NCBI GenBank assembly: GCA_029547185.1
Contig: JAKPPU010000004.1
Location: forward strand, 1 to 64,000
Reading direction: 5' to 3'
DNA length: 64,000 nt
Origin: Deltaproteobacteria bacterium
Lineage (GTDB): Bacteria; Desulfobacterota; Desulfomonilia; UBA1062
Program-made: the position numbers and the translations under genes
In this document: one piece after another, positions 36,701 to 44,887 of the stretch
Layout of the letters: every line of letters begins with the position of its first letter
Position numbering within the stretch: position 1 is the first letter of the stretch
Notes under the pieces: generated by a model
Told to the model about the DNA's origin: nothing
The model's database searches: none
The model's input: the letters and a program-made list of their open reading frames with translations, nothing else

Positions 36701-37895
36701 TGAGCTGGAAGACATTAGGGGCACCTCCCGAATATGGATATCGCAAATTCACCCCTACATCCCCCAGCTGTGGTCTGCCGTACTCAGTCACCACGGATAT
36801 GACGCCGTGCCTACAGGCGAGGTAACTTCAGAAGAGTGTGCCCTGGGGCGGTCCTTCTGCCGGGGAAGCGAATGTCTCCCCGCTGCCGTAACCATCGGGA
36901 AGTTCATCTCCTGCGTATCGAAGAACGGCAACGGCTCGGACAGACCTCTGGATCTGCTCTTCATGCCCAGGGCAGAGGGGCCGTGCAGGTTCGGCCAGTA
37001 CGCAACCCTGCAGTCCCGCATCATCGAGCGGGCAGGGCTGAAACACGCAGGAATCTTTTCTTCGGTCACGTCTGAAGACGGCTACACCTTCCTCACGCCG
37101 GCCATGGAGCTTCAGATCTGGCGTGCGACGTGTCTCGGTGATATGCTGTTCAAGCTCAGGTGCCGGACCGTACCGTATCATCCGAATCCCCTTAAGGCTC
37201 AAGAGCTCTTCGATGAAGCGCTCCGGGAGATCTGCTCGAGGCTCTCTGAGGGCCGGGACTGGAAGGAGACCGTGCACTCGCTGACAAGCGAGCTCAAGAG
37301 ATCTCTCGGCCGTACCAAGCCGCGCAAACCCCTGGTGGGAGTCGTGGGAGAGATCTTCGTGAGGATGAACACCTTCTCGAACCAGCGCATCATCGAGACG
37401 ATCGAGGCCGGGGGAGGAGAAGCATGGCTGTCTCCCATGACGGAATGGCTCTATTACGTCTGGGAGGACGTCTCCAGGAAGAGCGGGTTCTTGAGCTCGA
37501 TCAAGACCTCGATCAAGAGCCGATTCCTGCATTTGGTCGAGAAGAACATTAATGCCCTCTTCTCCCCGCTCCTCGACGACAGGAGGGAGCCGCTTCTCAG
37601 TGAGGTCATCAGCAGAGGAGAGTATTTCATGCCCATGGAGTTCGAGGGAGAGGCCATCCTCACCATCGGCAGGGCCAAGCTGTTTGCCGAACAGGGGGCC
37701 GATCTCGTGGTCAACTGCTCTCCCTTCTGCTGCATGCCGGGGAGAATCACCTCCTACCTGTTCCAGAAGCACGCCGATTACTTCAAAGTGCCCGTCGTCA
37801 ACCTGTTCTTCGACGGCATCGGCGATGTTGCCTCCCAGGTGGGCATCTACCTCAAGTCGATCACTCAGGATGCAGCGGCTTGTTCCCCCTTGTGA
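33756..37895 (+). CDS. 2-hydroxyacyl-CoA dehydratase activase-type fusion protein
   Basis: 1,379 aa. Two BadF/HgdC-type ATPase domains stand in tandem: about 1-300 (GIDVGSSYLK; NPACAAGTGSF; ATRCAVFAK) and about 308-570 (GVDVGSTSTKA; EIGGQDSKF; YVCAAGTGSF; DRCTVFMNQE). Both keep the Cys pair that binds the bridging [4Fe-4S] cluster. A DUF2229-like domain follows (about 655-870; LYDEFIPLF, GDFCYPIK), then a dehydratase D-subunit-like region. Relatives drive ATP-dependent electron transfer to 2-hydroxyacyl-CoA dehydratases or benzoyl-CoA-type reductases, but this large type has no proven substrate. The start follows AGGAGG. Its 3' end overlaps the convergent hydratase gene by 31 bp. Confidence 0.88.
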   Translation: MSYLGIDVGSSYLKVWHEDDSETLIYSSCIHHKGSPREALIGELARTPSQPESLCYSGVIHGDGISRWQADGLLAEINYLRGIYPGEALLVMGAEKIELAHFDQGGRILDYRTNPACAAGTGSFLDEQMGRLGIKISDLDRIAIDECAPAVATRCAVFAKTDLIHLQQEGHSSHALYNGLCKGLVMSGMKSIFGGSIPDGKGVLLTGGLLANPHISHYLRTVMPKAVIVDNPMFSRARGLCASARMGKLPVDGFMSRIVSLPMQVCRDNGARPLTLDKSSFPSRDMARSLDSEGNEVWHDIGKGESFEAYLGVDVGSTSTKAVLVEDVTGAIRLDIYTRTSGNPIEATRRIFRGITSLRKINGFDVRIKGCCSTGSGRKLVGTIIGADLIINEISAHAKGAKSVDESVETIFEIGGQDSKFIRLDQGRIVDVNMNYVCAAGTGSFIEEQANTLDMGLDAIGEAALGVRPLANSDRCTVFMNQEITRQLCVGYPKESIMAGVLHAVIKNYLNRVVGNRSYRSERIVFQGATARNKGLVASLEQITGAEVMVSPFCHVMGAYGAALLVRDKNIRSTSFRGFEIPETEVKETVCRGCENTCRITVVKTGNETVSWGYLCGREQGSGTKAGKGNPAMRLRQDLLARFGRRHESRERTVRVPALGLYDEFIPLFTEMGTELNIPIEVCCPTKDEIARELTLLGSGDFCYPIKVAIACTNITARKFPEDPVLLPFLIQEEKDREITPRSLYCPFITSLPSLYKHCPDSERIYTPILDLSEKPSRQAGWIGEFFEKAGFPGISRSRIEKAYKKGIEKLYEYRRMLTAQGKSLLEGFPKDRPVIVLLGRPYNLYHKILNLGIPELIESLGYAVVPMDIIPDEVGNTQIMEHFPDLFWHSGQRILRKALTIKSKPNMFPLMLSNFSCGPDSFILSYFEEVSRSKPYLILELDEHGSATGYQTRIEAFCDMIEQYRARAVEPSSTGKGLIHLELEDIRGTSRIWISQIHPYIPQLWSAVLSHHGYDAVPTGEVTSEECALGRSFCRGSECLPAAVTIGKFISCVSKNGNGSDRPLDLLFMPRAEGPCRFGQYATLQSRIIERAGLKHAGIFSSVTSEDGYTFLTPAMELQIWRATCLGDMLFKLRCRTVPYHPNPLKAQELFDEALREICSRLSEGRDWKETVHSLTSELKRSLGRTKPRKPLVGVVGEIFVRMNTFSNQRIIETIEAGGGEAWLSPMTEWLYYVWEDVSRKSGFLSSIKTSIKSRFLHLVEKNINALFSPLLDDRREPLLSEVISRGEYFMPMEFEGEAILTIGRAKLFAEQGADLVVNCSPFCCMPGRITSYLFQKHADYFKVPVVNLFFDGIGDVASQVGIYLKSITQDAAACSPL

Positions 37896-38680
37896 AAGCT
37901 GTTGATGAGCTTGAAGAACTCTCCGGAGAAGATCATGATGGTCTGGTTGCGGTTCTCGAGATTCACCGCAGTCTCGAGCGAGGGGGCGTTGAGGTTTTCC
38001 TCGAGCACTCGCTTCGTCAGCTTCAGCCCCGCCGCACTCTTGCCCGCCATGGTTCTGGCATAGGAAAGCGCTCCTTCGAGCAAATCCTCTCTGGGCACCA
38101 CTTTATTGACGAGCCCTATCTTCTCGGCCTCTTCCGCCGTGACCTTCCTTCCCGTATAGAGGATGTCCGAGGCGCGGGAGAGCCCTACGAGGCGGGGAAG
38201 GAGAAATGAAGAGCCCAGCTCACCGCCCGAAAGCCCGATGTTGATGAAGGAAGCGATAAAATATGCCTCGGGGCTGGCGATGCGGATGTCGCTTGCCAGC
38301 GTCATGCAGAATCCTCCCCCGGCCGCCGGACCGTTGACGGCCGCTATGATGGGCTGGGGGATCTTTCTCATCCCGAGGATGAGAGAGCCATAGGACTCCT
38401 GGACGGTCCTCATGAATGTCTCGGGGTCTGCAAAAGGCCCGCTGTCCTTGTGGGTCACGGCGTCGTTGAGATCGGCGCCCGAGGAGAAGCCCCGCCCTGC
38501 ACCGGTGATAACGATGACCCTGATTTGATCGTCCTCCGACAGCAGAGCGAAGAGCTCCCTGAAGTCGTCGAGCATATCCAGATTGATTGCATTGAGCTGA
38601 TCGGGGCGGTTCATCGTGACGAGGCCGATATGCGGTTCTGCTTCCTCGAATATCAGCGTCCTGAATTCACTCTTTCTCAT
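37865..38680 (-). CDS. Enoyl-CoA hydratase/isomerase family protein
   Basis: 271 aa, crotonase fold. The oxyanion-hole segments GRGFSSGADL (62-71) and NGPAAGGGF (116-124) are intact. One acidic catalytic residue is seen as Glu154 (GGELGSSF, the position used by dienoyl-CoA isomerases and some hydratases). It acts on acyl-CoA thioesters in the cytoplasm. It overlaps the upstream acyl-CoA ligase gene by ATGA, so the two probably act on one substrate. The exact reaction is open. Confidence 0.88.
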   Translation of the reverse strand: MRKSEFRTLIFEEAEPHIGLVTMNRPDQLNAINLDMLDDFRELFALLSEDDQIRVIVITGAGRGFSSGADLNDAVTHKDSGPFADPETFMRTVQESYGSLILGMRKIPQPIIAAVNGPAAGGGFCMTLASDIRIASPEAYFIASFINIGLSGGELGSSFLLPRLVGLSRASDILYTGRKVTAEEAEKIGLVNKVVPREDLLEGALSYARTMAGKSAAGLKLTKRVLEENLNAPSLETAVNLENRNQTIMIFSGEFFKLINSFHKGEQAAAS

Positions 38681-40356
38681 GATATTGCTTCCCTCTTCTT
38701 TCTGTCCATATCCCTGAGCTCGCGGCGGAGGATCTTGCCGATTGCGCTCTTGGGGAGCTCGCTGATGAACTCCACCTCGGTCGGGACCTTATAGGCCGTC
38801 AGCTTCGCCTTGCAGTATGATATGAGCTCCTCAGCGGTAAGCTTCTCTCCCGGTTTCGTCACTATGTAGGCCTTTACAGTCTCTCCCCGGTAGCTGTCGG
38901 GAACGCCGATGCAGCACGCCTCGAGGACCTTGGGATGATCGAAGAGGACCTCGTCGATCTCTTTGGGATAGATGTTGAAGCCGCTCGCGATGATGAGGTC
39001 TTTTTTGCGGTCCGATATGGCCAGGTATCCGTCTTCATCGAAGTATCCGATATCGCCGATATAGAACCATCCGTCCCTGATCACCTGGGCTGTCTCTTCA
39101 GGCTTCTTGTAGTATCCTTTCATCACCTGCGGCCCCTTGATGCAGATCTCCCCGGCTTCTCCCCGCGGAAGCTCCCTCTCGCCGGTTTCGACGTCCACGA
39201 TCTTCACATCGGTGCTGGGAAGGGGCACTCCCACCGTGCCGATCTTCACCTTGCCTCCCCAGGGTGTGGCCGTGGCAAAGGCCGTGTTTTCCGTAGCACC
39301 GTAGACGTCATAGATGATCGCGCCGTGGAGCTGCTTCAACTGGCTGAGCGTATCTTTGGGCAGCGGTGCCGCCCCCGCGAAATAGCCCTTTACGAAGGAG
39401 AGGTCCATCTTCCTGAATTTTTCGTTCATCAGGAGGCCGGAATAAATCGTCGGCACACCGGGAAGGAAGGTCGGCTTGAATTTGCCGAGCATATCCACGA
39501 TCGTTCCCGGTTCGGGCTTCGGCACCAGGGTGCAGCACCAGCCGTTCCATATGGGAAGATTCTGGCTTACGGAATATCCGGCTGAATGGAAGAGCGGGTA
39601 AATGCCCATGAGGTTCTGATACGTGCCTTTGAGGTCCGGGAACCATGCGGTGAACTGCTGCACCACCGTCGATATGTTGGCATGGGTCAGCATGGCCCCC
39701 TTGCTCACTCCCGTGGTCCCTCCCGTGTAGATGAGGGCAGCCAGATCATCCCATCCCGACTTGTCTTCCACCGGTGAATCGGGATATCTCCCGATGAGAT
39801 CCAAGAACTCATAGACATCCGGTTGGGGGTCGATCTTCCGGTACATGGCTTTCTTTACATAGGGGAAAAGCTGCTTCTTCGGAAACGGGAGATAGTCGCT
39901 GATGTGGCAGGTGACGATCGTCTTGATCTTCGTCGATCCTTTTATCTTGAGCACTCTGGGCAGGAGCAGGTCGAGGGTGATCAGGATCACGGCATCCGAG
40001 TCATCGAGCTGGTATGTCAGCTCCCGCTCGGAATACAGGGGATTGTTCATGGCAGTCACCGCGCCTGCACGGTAGGCTGCATGATCGGCAATGATGGCCT
40101 GGGGGATGTTGGGCAGGAGCATTCCCACCTTATCCCCCCGCTTTACTCCGAGATCGGTCAATGCACGGGTGAAGCGGTTCACCAGCCCTTCGAGCTCCCT
40201 GAACGTGATCTTTCTGCCCATGTAGATGAAGGCAACGCGGTCGGGATACAACTTGGCGCTTCGCCTCAATCCCTCGGCCATGGTCACCTTCTCGATGCTG
40301 ATTTCCTTCGGCACGCCCGCAGCATACGATTTATGCCATAACCTTTCGAAAGACAT
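38677..40356 (-). CDS. Acyl-CoA ligase (AMP-forming, FadD-like)
   Basis: 559 aa, ANL superfamily. The P-loop is IYTGGTTGVSKGAM (209-222), followed by DVYGATENT, YIGDIGYFDEDGYL and DRKKDLIIASGFNIYP. The C-terminal catalytic Lys is in SAIGKILRREL (Lys541). It activates a fatty or aryl acid to its CoA ester via an adenylate. AAAGGAGGTGG precedes the start. With the crotonase gene it forms a two-gene operon facing a TetR gene encoded just upstream on the same strand. Confidence 0.92.
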   Translation of the reverse strand: MSFERLWHKSYAAGVPKEISIEKVTMAEGLRRSAKLYPDRVAFIYMGRKITFRELEGLVNRFTRALTDLGVKRGDKVGMLLPNIPQAIIADHAAYRAGAVTAMNNPLYSERELTYQLDDSDAVILITLDLLLPRVLKIKGSTKIKTIVTCHISDYLPFPKKQLFPYVKKAMYRKIDPQPDVYEFLDLIGRYPDSPVEDKSGWDDLAALIYTGGTTGVSKGAMLTHANISTVVQQFTAWFPDLKGTYQNLMGIYPLFHSAGYSVSQNLPIWNGWCCTLVPKPEPGTIVDMLGKFKPTFLPGVPTIYSGLLMNEKFRKMDLSFVKGYFAGAAPLPKDTLSQLKQLHGAIIYDVYGATENTAFATATPWGGKVKIGTVGVPLPSTDVKIVDVETGERELPRGEAGEICIKGPQVMKGYYKKPEETAQVIRDGWFYIGDIGYFDEDGYLAISDRKKDLIIASGFNIYPKEIDEVLFDHPKVLEACCIGVPDSYRGETVKAYIVTKPGEKLTAEELISYCKAKLTAYKVPTEVEFISELPKSAIGKILRRELRDMDRKKREAIS

Positions 40357-40595
40357 CTTCCACCTCCTTTCAAACAGGGTTACTCATTCCATCGTAGCTG
40401 CAGTTCATCCCTCCCGGAAACAGATTGTAAAGACCATCCTCACTATAAGACCAATTCGATTACACGGGCCATCCATGCCTCCTCAAGGAATCCCGGAGCA
40501 TCCGGCGCCCCTCCTTATGCTGGATGATCTCCATGCATCATATCCTCCCGCCTGAGATACCACAGAGGAAGGACGCAGTCCCGTCCATAAAAAGA

Positions 40596-41273
40596 CTACT
40601 CGATCATTCCCCCATCCTGAGTGAACGAAGGTATGAAAATCCGCTTGATCGCCCTCTTCACGAGGTCGATGTACTCGCCCCTGTCCAGCCTGATCATGGT
40701 GCGGAAAAAACTCTCCCCCGAGATGAAGCTGTGGATGGAATTCATGATGGTCAGGACGGCGACCATGGAGAATTGTATGTGCTCCTTGTCCTGCTTGAGG
40801 CCCATCGAACGGACGCTGTCGATCGTAAATTCCGGCACCTTCAGGTCTGCAAGCTCCTCATGGCGGATCTTCCCGAAGTACCTGTACAAGACCAGGTTGG
40901 ATATCTCGGGGTGGAGGAACAGGTAATCGGTCAGCATGTCGATGCCGATTGCCATGCGCTCTTCGAGGGGCCGCCCGTGGATGACCTTTTCCGTTTCGAT
41001 GAACTTTTCCCTCAGGTCATTGTTGATGTCTATGATCGCTGCCTCATAGAGATCCTTCTTTTCCCCCCAGTGATAATGGAGGGTCGAGATGTCTATTCCC
41101 ACTTCATGCGCGATCATCCTCATGGTGGTTCCATGAAAGCCGTATTCACCGAAGATCTTTCTGGCCACAGCCAGGATTTTTGCCTTCATCGATTCCGGAT
41201 CTTTTCTTGCCTTCTCGAGCGTCGTTGTCATCAGCATCTCCGTCTGGATCATGATATCCCTGGTTTCTGGCAT
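40596..41273 (-). CDS. TetR/AcrR family transcriptional regulator
   Basis: 225 aa with a TetR helix-turn-helix (GFHGTTMRMIAHEVGIDIST, about 43-62, then LHYHWGEKKDLYEAA). It lies 239 bp upstream of the ligase-hydratase operon on the same strand, so control of that operon by an acyl-CoA ligand is a natural guess. An internal ATG (residue 11) could be the true start. Confidence 0.87.
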   Translation of the reverse strand: MPETRDIMIQTEMLMTTTLEKARKDPESMKAKILAVARKIFGEYGFHGTTMRMIAHEVGIDISTLHYHWGEKKDLYEAAIIDINNDLREKFIETEKVIHGRPLEERMAIGIDMLTDYLFLHPEISNLVLYRYFGKIRHEELADLKVPEFTIDSVRSMGLKQDKEHIQFSMVAVLTIMNSIHSFISGESFFRTMIRLDRGEYIDLVKRAIKRIFIPSFTQDGGMIE

Positions 41274-41612
41274 GAAGGGACAGGGTATATTATCATTTTC
41301 ATCTCATTCAGCAATGACAGAAAATGTGCTCTTCACAGAAGATTTTCCCGGGTGATTCATCGATGAGACTCCTCCGATCCAATCTCCATCAGTTTTCCAA
41401 CTTATGATTCCATCATTTGATGGGTAAGATAAGCTCCAGCACGTCTTTGTCAAGAGGAGTAAAGATATCATTCCCGGACATTACGGGACATATGCGATGC
41501 AATTAATAATAAGGCTATAATTATCCTGATAAATATCCAATTGACAAATGACGATAAAGATCAGGTGTGCCTTCGTGGTGAAAAAAATATACCTGGAGAG
41601 AGGAGAGATTCC
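41274..41612. other. Intergenic region between divergent genes
   Basis: AT-rich toward its right end, with TATAAT at 41516-41521 as a possible -10 element for the ferritin-like gene but no matching -35. No gene seen. Confidence 0.35.
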
Positions 41613-41888
41613 ATGGCGGATCTGAAAGAGATCTCTAAAAGCGATAAGAAGTTGTTTCTTCTGATCAAAACTGCCATCGATCGCGAGATCGCGTCACAGG
41701 AGATGTACAGAGAGGCTCTCGCATATTGTGCCGATCCAGTACTGAAGAAGGTGCTTGAGAGACTCCTGGATCAGGAAATTATGCATGAGAAGAGATTACA
41801 GCACATGTACAAGAAACTTCGGCAGGAAATCGATCCCGACGGCAAGCCCTTGCCCGGACAGAAAAAAACAGCTCATTCATCGAAATAG
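41613..41888 (+). CDS. Mini ferritin-like (rubrerythrin-type) protein
   Basis: 91 aa. Two helices carry acidic and His residues in the rubrerythrin manner: IDREIASQEMYREAL and LLDQEIMHEKRLQHMY (E-x-x-H). Only half of a four-helix ferritin bundle is present, so a homodimer would be needed for a di-iron site. A role in peroxide or iron handling is inferred. The start at 41613 follows GGAGAGAGGAGAG. It ends 8 bp before the HD-domain gene. Confidence 0.65.
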   Translation: MADLKEISKSDKKLFLLIKTAIDREIASQEMYREALAYCADPVLKKVLERLLDQEIMHEKRLQHMYKKLRQEIDPDGKPLPGQKKTAHSSK

Positions 41889-41896
41889 GGAATCCG

Positions 41897-43156
41897 ATGC
41901 AGCGCAATATTTCTGTCAATCTAGGGAACCTGGTACTGTCACTTTCCGATGCCATGGACCTGGCCAGTCCTTTGCTCATACAGCACCAGCAGAGAGTGGC
42001 TTTTTCTGCCTGGCAGATGGCAAAGGCTGCAAGGCTGAGCACTGAAAAACTGGAGAGGACCTTTATAGCCGCCCTGCTCCATGACATTGGCGCATTTTCC
42101 CTGGAAGAAAAGATAGCGCTGCGAAATTCGGAAGTAGAGAATACTGACGAGCATTGCTGCCGGGGTGAATCCCTGCTTGGGCAAATTCCCTGGCTCAAGG
42201 ATTCGGCAAAAATCATCCGGCACCACCATACGCAATGGCGGGAATGGGGCGGATCCATTGAAGACACATTCGCGTTCGAGTCCCAATTGGTGGCTCTCGC
42301 TGATTACCTGGAACGCCTTATTCAAAGGGATCGATACATCCTCCACCAGCATGAGCACATCATCCAGGATATAATTTCTCTTTCCGGCTCACTCTTTCAC
42401 CCGCAAGTAGTGGATCTTTTCCTTTTTATAAGCAAGAGCGAGGAATTCTGGCTCGACCTGGTTTCCCCCAGATTATATGCAATCCTGCTCAATGAAGGTC
42501 CTTTCCGAAAGGTCGAGATAAGCTTCTCCGATATAACTGTCATATCCGAGCTCTTTCGGAATATCATCGATTTCCGGTCAAGGTTCACCTCGACGCATTC
42601 CTCTGGTGTGGCCGCCTCCGCCTCAATACTGGCAAGGATCTTCGGTCTCATGGAGACGGAGATAAGTCTCATGGAGGTTGCCGGCAATCTTCACGACCTG
42701 GGAAAGCTGGCGATACCCAACAGCATACTCGATAAACCGGGCAAGCTCACAAAAGAAGAAATGGCTATCATAAAATCGCACACCTACTATACGTATTTTA
42801 TCATCAACACAATCGGGGGCCTTCAGCAGATTGCGGAATGGGCTGCGTATCATCATGAAAGGCTCGACGGCTCGGGATACCCATTCCATTGCAAGGCAGG
42901 TGAGCTGAGCACGGGAGCAAGGATCTTGATGGTTGCGGATATGTTTACTGCGCTGGCCGAAGACCGGCCCTACAGGAAAGGCATGTCCAGAGATGAGGTC
43001 ATGAATATCATCAAACAATTTTCCGACCGTCAACTGCTGGATCGGAGAATAATCAGCCTCCTGTTCGAAAACTACGAGGAGGTTAAATCACATATGACGC
43101 TTAAGCAGGCCGAGACAAGGGATTTCTATGAGAGGCAATCTGCAGGACCTGCTTAG
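41897..43156 (+). CDS. Double HD-domain protein with C-terminal HD-GYP
   Basis: 419 aa. The first HD domain (about 20-150) has LLHDIGAF (HD at 62-63) and IRHHHTQW. The second (about 230-400) is a full HD-GYP phosphodiesterase: NLHDLGK near 264-270, HHERLDGSGYP near 318-328, ADMFTALAEDRPYR. The HD-GYP part should hydrolyse cyclic di-GMP or a related dinucleotide, which would affect motility or attachment. The first domain is a plainer HD phosphohydrolase. It is probably translated with the ferritin-like gene. Confidence 0.87.
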   Translation: MQRNISVNLGNLVLSLSDAMDLASPLLIQHQQRVAFSAWQMAKAARLSTEKLERTFIAALLHDIGAFSLEEKIALRNSEVENTDEHCCRGESLLGQIPWLKDSAKIIRHHHTQWREWGGSIEDTFAFESQLVALADYLERLIQRDRYILHQHEHIIQDIISLSGSLFHPQVVDLFLFISKSEEFWLDLVSPRLYAILLNEGPFRKVEISFSDITVISELFRNIIDFRSRFTSTHSSGVAASASILARIFGLMETEISLMEVAGNLHDLGKLAIPNSILDKPGKLTKEEMAIIKSHTYYTYFIINTIGGLQQIAEWAAYHHERLDGSGYPFHCKAGELSTGARILMVADMFTALAEDRPYRKGMSRDEVMNIIKQFSDRQLLDRRIISLLFENYEEVKSHMTLKQAETRDFYERQSAGPA

Positions 43157-43175
43157 GAGAGCGTACGGCGGGTGA

Positions 43176-43202
43176 CCGGCTCTTGCCGGGCTGTTGCTTT
43201 TT
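43176..43202 (+). terminator. Weak terminator-like hairpin after the HD-GYP gene
   Basis: CCGGC-tctt-GCCGG followed by GCTGTTGCTTTTT, 20 bp after the stop codon. The stem is only 5 bp and the T-run is 7 bp away. Confidence 0.35.
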
Positions 43203-43458
43203 GCCATGATGTATATTCCGCATGCCTGGCAAACATCCCACGATAAAATGTTTTTAAACCATTGACAAGAAAGCTGCAAGGAGGTCGCACACGGCAAGAA
43301 CATTAAAATGCATGGCGGGTATTTGAAGTCCACGCCTTTGAGGCTGTTCCTGGCTATCCGGGGTAGTTACGGGGGTAGATTCTGTTGTCCAGGCAAATTA
43401 AGAGACTGTAGTGTGTCCTATTCACAGGCAAGAACATATCTTCTTGAGGTATCTATTG

Positions 43459-43487
43459 TTATCATCTTAGCTTGAGTGATGTATAAT
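43459..43487 (+). promoter_or_regulatory. Candidate sigma-70 promoter of the transglutaminase-like gene
   Basis: TTATCA, a 17-bp spacer and a perfect TATAAT, ending 57 bp before the start codon. The rest of 43157-43544 has no recognised gene. Confidence 0.45.
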
Positions 43488-43544
43488 TATTAGTGAATAT
43501 TCCGATACATCCATTGCTTGGCAGTGAAAGGGATAAGAATTTAA

Positions 43545-44639
43545 ATGCAAAAAAGAAAGTTTACTAATTATACGTTACCATTAAGTATCTTACTTTCAAT
43601 TGGTCTTGTTTTAACAATAATAGAGATTGTTTCTTATCGTTCAGAAATTGAGAAAACACGTGCTGAAATTATGAAGCTACGTGCACAAGTAAGTAGCTAT
43701 CAATCAGAGTTCTATCAAGCTCAGAATGATCTTATTGATAAAAAGCCGATCTTTATTTTCACAGATAAGCAAGTTGACTGGAAGGATTTGACGCCCCATT
43801 TAGAAACAATCTATGGCAAAAACGTAACGAAAAATATTGTAGGCACATTTCCTGTCCCTCATAATTACAATGGAACTGATATAACGAAAATAATATCAGA
43901 TAACGACAAGATCTATTTCCCGTCATATGGCAGGTTCTATCTGCATACCACTGTCGGATTTTTTAAAATATTACTCATCAATCCGAATTCATCAGAAGAT
44001 GAAAAAATTTTGGATATTGCCTCTTTTGTCTCTGGAAATTCGGTTCATTGTAAGGCGGATGAAAGAATAACAAATCCTATAACACCAGGAGATCGATATA
44101 GAATAAGTAATCTTTTAAGGACCTTTTTTGCAAGTGATCAACCTCTCAAACTGCATTGTGGTCATATCGCTAGCTTTCTATGCTATATCCTTTTTCATCA
44201 GGGATACTCTGTGCAGTTGGTCCAGTTACAGCCAGAAAATCCGAAAAATGGGCATGTTGCCATGCAAGTATTTTTACCAACAGCTAATAAATTTGCAATG
44301 ATCGATCCGGATCATGGAGCTATCGTTAGGGATACTGCACAGAATATTTTATCTATACAAGAGATAGCTGTTTTAGTTCGCAAGCAACCTGAATCTTTCA
44401 TCATAGAGGATATTGCCAATAAGAATTGGTTAAAAGGAATATACAATAATCCCGAACCCATGCCGAATTTCGCATGGACTCCGGATAAAAGTGGAAAGGA
44501 AAGAGCATTAATTAAGGAAAATTATATTCACTTAATGAAAGACTATACTGCTGAGTACTGGATATATGATGAAGATACGAATAATGCATGGAAACCGCCA
44601 AATAAATTCTCTTGGGATGGCAGAGTATTGATGAAGTAA
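43545..44639 (+). CDS. Membrane-anchored transglutaminase-like protein, AT-rich
   Basis: 364 aa. A membrane helix spans about 10-30, followed by a short coiled coil (about 34-62), then an external domain. A Cys-His-Asp order typical of transglutaminase-like cysteine proteases is seen: LHCGHIASFLCYIL (Cys near 206), GHVAMQVF (His near 236) and MIDPDHG (Asp near 257). The family is inferred from these motifs only. The gene is clearly more AT-rich than its neighbours, with many AAA/TTA/ATA codons, and lies beside tRNA-Pro, suggesting horizontal acquisition. Substrate unknown. Confidence 0.6.
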   Translation: MQKRKFTNYTLPLSILLSIGLVLTIIEIVSYRSEIEKTRAEIMKLRAQVSSYQSEFYQAQNDLIDKKPIFIFTDKQVDWKDLTPHLETIYGKNVTKNIVGTFPVPHNYNGTDITKIISDNDKIYFPSYGRFYLHTTVGFFKILLINPNSSEDEKILDIASFVSGNSVHCKADERITNPITPGDRYRISNLLRTFFASDQPLKLHCGHIASFLCYILFHQGYSVQLVQLQPENPKNGHVAMQVFLPTANKFAMIDPDHGAIVRDTAQNILSIQEIAVLVRKQPESFIIEDIANKNWLKGIYNNPEPMPNFAWTPDKSGKERALIKENYIHLMKDYTAEYWIYDEDTNNAWKPPNKFSWDGRVLMK

Positions 44640-44750
44640 AGTCACAGGAGAATCAGAGGGTCAGGCCTTGCGTTTTGCCATGATATTGGGACAAATGTAT
44701 TTCTCTTCAGAGCCGATCTTCACGCAAATGGGGATCGATACAGAGGGAAG

Positions 44751-44827
44751 TGGTCGGGAAGCGGGGATTTGAACCCCGGGCCCCAGCGTCCCGAACGCTG
44801 TGCTCTACCAGACTGAGCCACTTCCCG
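44751..44827 (-). tRNA. tRNA-Pro (anticodon CGG)
   Basis: A 77-nt cloverleaf. The 5' end is CGGGAAG; the anticodon arm is CAGCG-TTCGGGA-CGCTG with CGG. The T-arm contains GGTTCAAATCC, and the 3' end CTTCCCG-A-CCA has CCA encoded. It reads CCG codons. Confidence 0.96.
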
Positions 44828-44887
44828 AATCCGTCGTTCTGTATAGAGGAGAATCTACTGTGAAGTCAAGAAAGATCCTGCATCCTT

